Part shown: piece after piece, positions 12,584 to 22,379 of the stretch
Layout: every line of letters starts with the position of its first letter
How positions within the stretch are numbered: the stretch's first letter is position 1
NCBI GenBank assembly: GCA_003508835.1
Contig: PUFA01000210.1
Location: 2,298,501-2,362,500, forward strand
Length of the DNA stretch: 64,000 nt
Direction: 5' to 3'
Origin: Eonycteris spelaea
Lineage: Eukaryota; Chordata; Mammalia; Chiroptera; Pteropodidae
Program-made: the position numbers and the translations under genes
The notes under the pieces: model-generated
Told to the model about the DNA's origin: nothing
The model's input: only the letters and a program-made list of their open reading frames with translations
Database searches by the model: none

Positions 12584-12614
12584 GAAACACATTAAGGAAA
12601 ACTTAATGTGTTTC
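12584..12614. repeat. Perfect 13-bp inverted repeat (hairpin)
   Basis: Stem gaaacacattaag (12,584-12,596), 5-nt loop gaaaa, and the exact reverse complement at 12,602-12,614. No T-run follows, so a terminator-like reading is not relevant; it is a DNA inverted repeat. Confidence 0.9.
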
Positions 12615-13394
12615 AAAATTAAGCCATCAGTTGAAAAGGCGTGTCTATCTGAAATCAACAGCTAAGACAATACTTGATGGTGAAACACTAGAGACAATTT
12701 CATTAAAAAAAAAAAAACACAACACAACAACAAAAGAAAACATACTCATGTCCCCTATCTTCTTTTTATTTAACTTTATTCTTTTTTGAAAAGAGGAACA
12801 GAGACAAATAAAGGAGAAGAAAACTTAGTAATACCAACTGAACTGATCAAAGAACTGACTGTATTAATTGTGTTCATATCACATGGTATAAACAATATAT
12901 ATCCCAAGGTATTAAAAAAAAACTGTAGAAACAATTCAGGAATCAATTGTGAAGGATGAAGCCATGTTGGAGATAACAAACGAGATAAATAAGTTTTTGT
13001 TTTACTATTTAAAAATGAGAAAAAAGATGGATTCTAAACTACAGATTAGGACCATTGACAATTATCCCTAGAAAATTTAAATACATAGTAATGATATGTG
13101 TTTAACAAAAGAGACGATTTGAATTGAATTTGAACTTAAAAGGGTTATTAATAATTTTTAGGTGGTTAAGAAATGTAGTTACATTAATTTTAGGTCACAA
13201 AAATTCAGGATTAAATGATAAATGATAAAGTAATGTTTAGGTTCAGTGCATTTTAAATTGTAACTAGTTTTTTGGCATAATTTATTTTGATATTCTTTTG
13301 AATAATATGGTAAGCGTGGGCTAAGAATCATTTAGTGGGTTTGTGTTAGTTTAGCAACTGTATCCAAGCCAGGCTGTTCAGGGTTGAGGCAGTG

Positions 13395-13585
13395 CGAAAG
13401 AGAGTTTAGGTTTGAGAGCCAGATGGGCCTGAATCACCAGACAAATTTCACTGTTAACATTTGTCGAACTTGGACAAGTTGCTCAATTTTTTCCCATCTT
13501 TTAGGAAGAATAGTTACCTTACCCCAAAATAATAAAGATTAAGTTAATTCATAGAAAGCACTTGAGACAGTACCTGGTGAACAGC
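13395..13585 (+). mobile_element. MIR SINE, sense
   Basis: Blocks in MIR order: gtttgagagccagatggg, the acttggacaagttgctcaat core, then a tail like agaaagcacttgagacagta. Confidence 0.75.
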
Positions 13586-14019
13586 ACAGTGCCCAGGAAG
13601 CACCTCTTGTCTTAGTGGTTACTCTAGATGGCTTGAATAGAAGACCTTAGTGGCATGTGTATTAACTATATTTCCTCATTTACTGTATTCTTTTTTTAAA
13701 TTTTAATTTCTAAAGTTGATATTCAATAATATTTTATATTAGTTTTGAGTTTACAGCACAATGGTTAGACATTTATATAAGTCACAAAGTGATCCCCCTG
13801 ATAAGTCTAGTACCCTCCTGGCACTATACATGTTATTTTTTAAATTTTCTATATTCCCTATGCTGTACTTCACATCCCCATGACTGCTTTGTAACTACCA
13901 ATTTGCATTTGTTAATCCCTTCAACTTTTCACCCAGTTCCCCTACCACTCTCCCATTTGGCAATCACCAGTTTGTTCTCTGTTTCTGTTCTGTTTGTTCA
14001 TTTATTGTGTTCCTTAGTT

Positions 14020-17000
14020 TCCACATATAAGTGAAATCATAAGATATTTGTATTTCTCTGTCTGACTTATTGCACTTAGCATAATACTCTCTAGATCCAT
14101 TTATATTGTTGCAAATGGTAATATTCATTCTTTTTTATGGCTGAGTAATATTCCATTGTATTATAGTACCACTTCTTTTTTATCTAGTCATCTATTGATG
14201 GATACATAGCTTGCTTCCATATCTTGGCTATTGTAAATAGAGCTGCAGTGAATATAGGGGTGCATATATCTTTTCAAATTAGTGTTTTGGTTTTCTTTGG
14301 ATAAATACCCAGAAATGCAATTCTGGGTCATAAAGTAGTTCTATTTTTAATTTTTTGAGGAATCTTCAATCTGTTTTCCACAGCAGCTATACCAATTTGC
14401 ACTCCCACCCATGGTGTATGAGGGTTCCCTTTTCTCTACAACCTTGCCAAAACTTGTTGTTTTTTGATTTATTGATGATAGCCATTTAGAAAGGTATAAG
14501 GTGAAACTTCGTTGTGGTTTTAATATGCATTTTTCTGGTGATTAGTGACATTGAACATTTTTCATATGTCTATTAACCATCTATGTTCACTTTGGAAAAA
14601 TGCCTATTCAGGTTCTCTGCTCATTTTTTAAATTGGTTTTTTTTTGCATGTACATTGAGTTGTATGACTTGTTACAGATTTTAGATATTAACTCCTTATC
14701 AGATAAATCATTGACAAATATATTCTCCCATTCAGTGGGTTGTCTTTTTATTTTGTATATGGTTTCCTTTGCTGTGCAAAAACTTTTTAGTTTGATGTAT
14801 TCCCATTTGTTTATTTCTTCTTTTGTATTCCTTGCCCAAATAATATATCAGAAAGAAATATTAATATGAGCAATGTCAGAGTTTATTGTTTATGATTTCT
14901 TATAAGAGTTTTATGATTTGGGGTTTACATTTAAGTCTTTAATCCATTTTGAGTTTATTCTTATATATGATGTAAGGAGGTGATCCAGTTTCACAATTTT
15001 TTGCATGTATATGTCTGCTTTTCCCTACACCATGTATTGAATAGCCTGTCTTTTCCCCATAGTATAGTCTTGCCTCCTTTGTCATAGATTGGCAAATTTA
15101 TTTCTGAATTCTCAATTCTGTTTCATTGATCTATGTGCAAGTTTTTAGTTTGATATCAGGTAGTGTGATGCCTCCAACTTTGTTCTTCTTTCTCAAGATC
15201 GTTGTGGCTATCAAAGATCTTTTATGATTTCATATAAACTGTAGAATTATTTGTTCTAGTTTTGTGAAAAATGTCAATGACATTTTGGTAGGGATTGCAT
15301 TGAATCTCTAGATTGCTTTGGGTATTGTGGGTATTTTAATAATGTTAACTTTTTCTACTCATGAGCATAATATATACTTCCATTTATTTGTAACGTCTTC
15401 AATTTTTTTTCAATGGCATAATTTTTCAAGTGCAGGTGTTTACCTCTTTGGTTAAATTTTTCTAGATTTTATTATATTTTGATGCAATTATAAGTGGGAT
15501 TGTTTTCTTAATTTCTCTTTCTGATAGTTCATTATTGGTGTATAAAAAGCCAACTGGTTTCTGAATATTAAGTTTGTATCCTGCTATTTTAGTGCATTTA
15601 TTTATCAGTTCTAATAGTTATTTGGTGGAATCTTTAGGGTTCTTTATATGCAGTAACATCATTTGCGAATAATGACAGTTTTACTTCTTTTCCAATTTGA
15701 ATGCTTTTTATTTCTTTTTATTTTTTTGTCTGATTGCTGTGTTAACTAAAAGCAGTGAAAGTGAACATTCTCTTATTTTCTTGATCGTAAGGAAAACACT
15801 TTTAGCTTTTCCTCATTGAGTATGATATTAGCTGCGGGTTTGTCATATATAGCTTTTACTATGTTGAGGTATGTTTCTGAGATTCCCATTTTGCTGAGAC
15901 TTTTCATCATAATTGAATACTAGATTTTATCAAATGCTTTTCCTGCATCTATTGATGTGATCATTTGGTTTTTATTCATCATATTATTTATGTGCATATC
16001 ATGTTAATTGATTTGCAGATATTGAACTAACCTTGCATCCCAGGAATAAATCCCATATGATCATGGTGTATGATTTTGTAATGTATTGCTTTATTTGCTT
16101 TGCTAAAATTTTGTTTTAGGGGATTTTTGCATCTATGTTCATTAATTTGGACGGGGAGGTGGGGAATAATGTCTGTCTGATTTTAGAATCAGGGCAGTAG
16201 TAGCCATAAATGAGCTTGGGAGCCTTCCCTTCTTTTGAATTTTTTGGACTAGTTTGAGAAGGATAGTTGCTGATTCTTCTTTGAATGCTTGGCAAAATTC
16301 ACCTGTGAAGACATTTGGTCCAGGACTTCAGTTTTTGAGAATTTTTCGATTACTGATTCAATTTCATTAGTAGTAATCAGTCTGTTCAGATTTTTTTGTT
16401 TCTTCTTGATTTAGTCTCAGAGGAGTATATGTTTCTAAGAATTTATCTATTTCTTCCAGATTGTTAAATTTATTGACATGTAATTGTTCATAGTATTTCC
16501 TTTTAACTCTTTGTATTTCTGTGGTGTCAGTTGTACTTCTCTTTCATTTTTGATTTTATTTATTTGGATCTTCTCTTTTTTTGTGTGAGTCTGGTTAAAG
16601 GTTTATCAATTTTGTTTATTTTTTCAAGGGACCAGCTCTTGGTTTCATTAATCTTTTGTAATGTTTTGTGGGTTTATATTTCCCTTATTTCTGCTCTGAT
16701 CTTTATTATTATCTTCTTTCTATGCACTTTGGGGTTTCCTTGCTGTCTTTTTCTTTAGTTCCTTTAAGTGTAAGTTTAGATTGTTTATTTGAGATTTTTC
16801 TTATTTTTTGAGGTAGGCCAGTATTGCTATGAATTTTCATCTAGAACTGCTTTCACTGTGTCCTGTACATTTGGGGTCATTGTGTTTTCTTTTTCATTTG
16901 TCTCAGGTATCTTTTGATTTCTTCCTTGATCTCATTGTTATCCCTTTCAGTGCAAAGTAGCACGTTATTTGACCTCCACGTGTTGGTGTGTTTTTCAGTT

Positions 17001-17732
17001 TCTTTCTTGTAATTGATTTCTAGTTTATACCATTGTGATTGGAGAAAATGCCTTATATGATTTTAATCGTTTTAAATTTACTGAGACTTATTTTATGGTC
17101 TACCGTGATCTCTATCTTGAAAAATGTTTTAGGTGCACTTGAAACAAATGTATATTCTACTGTTTTGAGGAGAAATGCTCTAAAAATATAAATCAAATTT
17201 ATCTGGTCTAGTGTATCTTTTAAGGGTATTGTTTCCTTGTTGATTTTCTGTCTGGAAGATCTCTCCATTTATGTTAATGGGTTGTTAAAGTCCCCTACTA
17301 TGTCTCTGTTACCATCAATATCTCCCTTTATGTCAGTCAATATTTGCTTTATTCACTTAGTTGCTCCTATGTTTGGTGTATAAATGTTTACAAGGATTAT
17401 ATCTCTTGTTGGATTGCTATCTTTATAATTATGAAATGCCTTTCTTTGTCTTTTATTATAGCCTTTGTTTTAAAGTCTGTTGTCTGTTTGATATAACTAT
17501 TTGGTACCTTCGAGCCTTTTTCAAAGCTTTCCATTTTTATGAATTAATTGTTTTTTCCATCCTTTTTATTTTCAGGTCTGTAGTATCTTTTTGATTCTTG
17601 GAAGTGGGTCTCTTGTAGACAGAAATGGGTCTCAGTTTTTCTTATCTGTTAAGGCTACCCTATGTGATTTGATCGAGAAAATTTATCCATTTACATTGGA
17701 AATGATTATTGATAGGTATGTAGTTATAGCAA
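14020..17732 (-). pseudogene. L1 ORF2 (endonuclease-reverse transcriptase) pseudogene
   Basis: On the minus strand this reads as L1 ORF2. The N-terminal endonuclease starts near 17,730. The endonuclease GDFN motif is read at about 17,283-17,297. The endonuclease C-terminus forms a 71-codon open piece at 17,053-17,268 with the RQKINKET and VEYTF blocks. The reverse transcriptase spans roughly 15,000-16,600, and the C-terminal region ends near 14,020. In an active L1 this protein nicks target DNA and copies the RNA. Here it is broken into many frames, so it is a relic. Open frames on the plus strand inside it (for example 14,600-14,869 and 16,531-16,758) are antisense shadows. Confidence 0.8.
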
Positions 17733-17733
17733 T

Positions 17734-17766
17734 AACACACACACACACACCACACAACACACACAA
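17734..17766. repeat. (CA)n microsatellite at ORF1/ORF2 junction of L1
   Basis: An imperfect CA run with two CACCAC/CAACAC interruptions, followed by a T run. It sits where the L1 inter-ORF spacer should be. Confidence 0.85.
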
Positions 17767-17789
17767 TTTTTTTTTCTCCCTTCTTTTTA

Positions 17790-18650
17790 AAGAAGCCTCT
17801 TTAACATTTCTTCTAATTCTGGTTTATTGGTGATGAACTCCTTTAACTTTTTTCTGTCCAGGAAACTTTTTATCTCATCTTCAATTTTAATTGACAGCCT
17901 TATCAGGTAGAGTAGTCCTGGTTGTAGGTTCTTTCTTTTCATGACTTTAAATATTTCTTGCCAGTCTCTTCCAGCTGCAAAGTTTCTGTTGAGAAATCAG
18001 CTGACAGTCTTAAGGGAGCTTCATTGTAGGTAACTAATTGCTTTTCTCTTGCTGCTTTTAAGACTCTTCCTGTCTTTAACCTTTGGAATTTTCATTGTGA
18101 TATGTCTTGGTATGTGCCTATTTGGATTCATTTTGGGGTTGGGGGATTTTTGAGCTTCCTGGACTTGTATGCCTATTTCTTTCACCAGGTTAGGAAAATT
18201 TTCAGTCATTATTTCTTCAAATAGGTTCTCATTCCCTTGCTCTATCTCTTCTCCTTTTGGCACCCCTATGATGCATATATTGTTCTTGATATTGTCCCAG
18301 ATGTTCCTTGAACTATCCTTAATTTTTTTAAATTTTGTTTTTGCTGTTTTGATTGGGTGTTTTCTGCTAGGTTTTCTTCAAGTTTGCTTATTTAATCTTC
18401 TGCTTCATCTAATCTATTGTCTATTTCTTCTAGTATATATTTCATTTCAGTTATTGTAATCTTCATTTCTGACTGGTTCTTTCTATGCCCTTTTTAATGC
18501 TTTCTATTTCTTTAAGTTCTCACTGAGATCATCTGTTGTTCCCCTAAGTTTATTGAACATCTTTATAACCAATGGTTTGAGCTCTGTACCTTGTAGGTTT
18601 TCATTTAGTTCTTTTTTTGGAGTTTTCTCTTGGTCTTTTATTTGAGACAC
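17790..18650 (-). pseudogene. L1 ORF1 (RNA-binding protein) pseudogene
   Basis: On the minus strand an 80-codon piece at 18,021-18,263 carries the recognisable ORF1p centre (NLFEEIMTENFPNLVKEI, then VQEAQKSPN). The C-terminal region (antisense gtgatgaactcctttaact near 17,831) lies to the left. ORF1p is the trimeric nucleic-acid chaperone that coats L1 RNA. The N-terminal start is not clear. Frameshifts and stops separate the pieces. Confidence 0.8.
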
Positions 18651-21066
18651 TTTTCTTTGTTTTTAAATTTTATCTGCTTCTCTTTGTTTGTTTCTATGTA
18701 TTAGGTAGATCTGTTATGTTTTCCAGTCTTCACCAGGTGACCTTATGCAGTAGGTGTTCTGTGTGATCCAGTGGTGCAGTCTCCCTGATCACCTGCATCA
18801 GGTGCTCCAGGAGTGTCCCTTGTGCGAGTTGTATGTGCCCTCCTATTTTAGTTGAACCTTGATTGTGTTGGCTTGTCAATGGGTGGGATTGACTCTCACT
18901 TACTTGTCTGACTATGAAGATTAGCCATGCCCACAGTATATGGCTGCAATGTGGAGTGGGATTCTCTACAGTAGGCTTATGTTTCTGTTAAGACCACTCT
19001 TTTGGTGTGTGCCTGTGAAACTAATCAGGTGGTACTCTGCTGTGGTCTCACGCTAGCCTCTGAGTGTGTTGATTCTGAGGTCCCTTGGGGAAGGCTCTCT
19101 TGCAGGCCAAAGCTAGCTGCTGCCTGTGACCACCTGGGGCTACCTGGTAGGAGTTACAAAGCTATCTCCATTTGGTTACTACCTATGTTGGTCCTGGCAG
19201 TATATGGAAGAGGTCACACTGCAAACTGAGGATGATTGTCTTCAATACAGAGCCTAGGGCAGCTCAGCAAAAGGCCCAGGGCTCCCCACAGCCTGAGGCT
19301 TCCTACTGGCTGACTGTAAAACTCAGCAGCTGAAAGGGCCTCAGGAGCTATGTGAGATGGATGAGGTAGGGTCCCAGGGAGTCTCCAGGGTGGGAAAAGC
19401 TGTGTGCAGATTCAGATTTAGCGCCATGCTGAACCTGTGGCTATTTGCAAAAGTCTGAGATTACACTGAAGCCAACTGCTGCCCACCTTGGGCCTCAGAC
19501 TCCCAATATTTGTTCAAGAAATACTATAACTCAGTCTAGGGCTGGTATCCCACCACAGAAAGTGACACTGAAGGTGTGCAAATCAATGCCTGTTGATTAC
19601 TGCTGAAGGAGTATCCTGCTGAGAGCTCAGGGTGAGGCTGGTTGCCTAGACACAAAAATACCTCTAGCAATGTGCAAATTGGGTGGAGTGGGTCTCAGGG
19701 AGTCACCAGGGTGGAGCTAGTGAATTTCACCAGTCCAATGCAGATTCAGATTTGACCATGGGGAAAGGGTTCAGTATAAGCAAGATGGCACCCACCTGTG
19801 GGCTGCACAAGAGAAGGGCTCAACGAAATGAAATTAACACCCATCTCTCCAGCCGCTACTCTGAAACAACACAATTCAGTCTTTCTCTGTATGTCTTTGG
19901 TTCCTCCTGAGCTACTGTCCCTCTGCTGGAGCCCAGGGTGAGTGCATGCAAGTGAGTCTGTGTGGACCCTTTAAGTGAATGTCTCGGTTTCCAGCAGCCT
20001 TTCATTTTACCCTGACAGTTGAAATCCCTGCTGATTTTCACACTCAGATTTTGTGGGGACTCCTCTTCCTGGCAATGGAACCCTGGGCTTGGGAGCCCTG
20101 GTTTGGGGCAGAGGCCCCTTGCTCCTCTGGGGATGAATAAGGACCCCTATTTTATGAGACTCACAGTGTTGCCTGGCCTCACCTCTTCTTATCCTATAGC
20201 TTGTAACTGCACACAAAATTAAATTCTTTAATATAGTTTTTTTTCTCTGATCCAAGCTGATTTTGACCAGATAATGGCATTGTGACTCATTGCCTTTTCT
20301 CCCCACCCTTATCCTCTGTATGCCTGCTCCTTTAATCATTAAGCCTTAGTACATAAAATGAACCAAGCCTTAAATTTATAATCATGAGGACAATAGGTTT
20401 TGGTTGGACTTTAGACTAAGGATGACATCTCGGCTTTAGATGTATTTTAACCCCAGGCCCATTGAAGCAAATCTACAACCCCACTAGCCAAGGAACTAGG
20501 TATTGGACCAGATGGAATGGCATCATGACTGATTCCAGAACCAGACACAATGATCAATTACATCATCCGTTTTTAGTCATCCAATCAGTAAGTAGCACTG
20601 GCCACACCAACACCTTTAGATTCCATGATGACTGATATTTCCTTATGTAATCTGTGCTTCTGAAATACTTGGGGAAGGGGTGCAGGGGAAGGCCTTTGAG
20701 CACTAACTCATCTGTGAATCCAGGGATTGCAATTCTCCAATAAATGCTTATTCTATTTAGCCCAACTCATGTTGAGTTTTGACTGAATGGGGCAGGCAGC
20801 GCAAGTCTTTGGACTTATTTGTCCTCCAGTTTCAGGGGGAACCTCCACAGCTGAGATATCCTTCCCGAGGCAACCAGTTTTACATCTTCATTCCTCTTAT
20901 CAGTCTTGATGTGCTTCCTCTTTATGTTCTTAGCTGTAAGAGTTTTGTTGCGGTCTTCAGATGGCTCTCCAGGTTGATTGTTCTGTAATTTGGTTGTAAT
21001 TTTAATGTGGTTGTGGGAGGAGGCAAGCATAGCATTCACCTACTCTGCCATCTTAACTCTACCCCT
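18651..21066 (-). promoter_or_regulatory. L1 5'UTR (internal promoter region), antisense, split by LTR
   Basis: GC-richer than the rest of the L1. The far right end (20,835-21,066) is the promoter-proximal terminus. A block at 19,369-19,420 (cagggagtctccagggtg, then cagattcagattta) recurs at 19,691-19,754 (cagggagtcaccagggtg, then cagattcagatttg), suggesting an internal partial duplication about 320 bp apart. The 5'UTR is interrupted by a 701-bp LTR-like insertion. Confidence 0.7.
20134..20834 (+). mobile_element. Solo-LTR-like insertion within L1 5'UTR
   Basis: The L1 5'UTR is colinear up to gctcctctgggg (20,132) and resumes at gggggaacctcc (20,835). The 701 bp between start with TG and end with CA, as LTRs do. 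They carry an AATAAA signal at 20,739 about 95 bp before the end. A short G-rich duplication (gggga, 20,129-20,133 and 20,836-20,840) flanks it, allowing one base of slippage. No internal retroviral sequence is present, so it is best read as a solo LTR of an endogenous retrovirus. The family is not recognised. Confidence 0.6.
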
Positions 21067-21078
21067 AGCCCCATATTC

Positions 21079-21554
21079 TGTGTCCTTGATACTCTGTCAT
21101 CTGAGTCCTCACTGACTAGAAGACTACCCCTCCCAGGATTAGTTAATTCCTAGAGGAAGGGAACACTCTCCAGAGAGATCACTCTCCAAATGCAAACCAA
21201 CAAATTCAGAGCCTATATCCCTACTTGTCTTCTTTTATTAGTGGCCTGCTGTCCAGTGCACTAGGTTCCTGCCCAAATTACCCCAGGGCAAGGTACTGGA
21301 CAAACAGAGACTGCCAGAGAACACTGAAATTAAACTAGCCAATCCAAAACCTATCTACTTTGCTTACCCTGCTTTGCCCATTTTTTCGTACAAAAGCATA
21401 ATAAAGGCTCACACTCATGTTTTCCCTTGCTCCGGGCCGATTCTGGTGACTCCTGTATGGCTGTGCTTAGCATGCTGTGCCTTTTGCTTCTTGAGACCTG
21501 TTAGTACAAACTAATTTCTTCATGACAGTTATTTCTATGCCTGTGTGTCCTACA
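21079..21554 (+). mobile_element. Candidate second solo LTR beside L1 5' end
   Basis: A 476-bp stretch begins TGTG and ends CTACA. It has a CCAAT-like word (gccaatccaaaacc, about 21,338), an AATAAAGG signal at 21,400, and near-matching flanks (atattc at 21,073-21,078 and atatct at 21,555-21,560). This is the layout of an endogenous retroviral LTR. The family is unknown and the ends are tentative. Confidence 0.45.
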
Positions 21555-21560
21555 ATATCT

Positions 21561-22190
21561 GATGAAAACAAATCCTGGTTCTTTTAAAAACACCATGTTA
21601 AAAGGCTGCTGCTCTTATCTTATTTATTATGATTATTTTAATATCACATAAGATGTTTAAAAAAAAGATATAGATTTAGATAAATTAGAGCTGAAATAGA
21701 TTAATCTATGGATAAGAATTGAAAGTCTAAAAGCCCATGACCAGTTAGAATTGTGAAAGTAAATAATACAGAGTGAAATTTTAAAATATGTATATAATAT
21801 ATAAAAGCTATATGTATTAAATTATATTTATTATATATGTTAAATTATGTATATAGGCTATACATTTTTTTCTGTACTTTAAAAAAATGATGCATAAAAT
21901 GTAGAATGGGAGAAATATGGCCTTACAACAATATCAGGGGAAAAAATCTATATGTTTTTATACATTTGAATGGTTTCAATTCAATTGTTGGCATGAGGCT
22001 GAAGGTGTGGTATGGCTACTAACAAGGTGAATGCAATTTTGAGCTGTGCTAATAGTTTCATAGTCAGTACAAAGCAGAAGCTCTCCTTAGTGTACCGTAT
22101 GCTGATTAGACAAAATTTGGAGATGTTTTTCTTTATAAGTCCTAGGAACTAAGGAGCACAATTAGAGATGGAGAACTAGAATAGTGAAGG
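21561..22190. other. Unassigned AT-rich sequence
   Basis: Includes TA-rich low complexity at 21,785-21,860. Nothing else is recognised. Confidence 0.4.
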
Positions 22191-22199
22191 GTGTAAAAT

Positions 22200-22370
22200 A
22201 ATTTTGAAGAAACTACAAAAGAAAAAGGAACATAGTTATCTTTAAGTATTTGAAATATCCTCATGTAGAAGAGGAAAAAGACATTCTTGTTTCTCTTTAT
22301 TAGATAGAACCATGTTCAATGACTGGAAGTTCAAAAGAGGAATGCTCATCTCAGTAAAGTTAAGGGAGAG
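22200..22370 (+). mobile_element. Possible CR1/L3-like LINE fragment
   Basis: Blocks agtatttgaaatatcctcat, agaggaaaaagacattcttg and caatgactggaagttcaaaa follow the order of an old CR1-class LINE 3' region. Weak. Confidence 0.3.
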
Positions 22371-22379
22371 GGTGGAAAG

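Larger units (their letters stand above)
11280..13020 (+). mobile_element. Decayed L1 ORF2 (endonuclease end to reverse transcriptase), sense
   Basis: A-rich sense-strand sequence follows L1 ORF2 order. A block near 11,680 (gtgaagcagccaaagttatt) corresponds to the region just after the endonuclease. A block near 12,400 (ctattagcaaatcaaattca, then catgaccaagtaag) corresponds to the reverse transcriptase region. Many stops and indels interrupt it. A pyrimidine tract (12,531-12,575) and a perfect hairpin (12,584-12,614) interrupt the similarity. Open frames on the minus strand here are antisense shadows. Confidence 0.6.
13690..21066 (-). mobile_element. Near-full-length L1, antisense, inactive
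   Basis: One L1 lies in reverse orientation from its T-rich tail complement (about 13,690) to its 5' terminus near 21,066. The antisense 3'UTR, ORF2, ORF1 and a long 5'UTR follow in correct order, giving about 6.7 kb of L1 once a 701-bp LTR insertion is subtracted. The 5'UTR type (gccatcttaactctaccc at the end) is the one I associate with laurasiatherian L1s. Both ORFs contain stops and frameshifts, so it cannot retrotranspose. No clean target-site duplication was found, probably because another LTR lies beside the 5' end. Confidence 0.85.
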
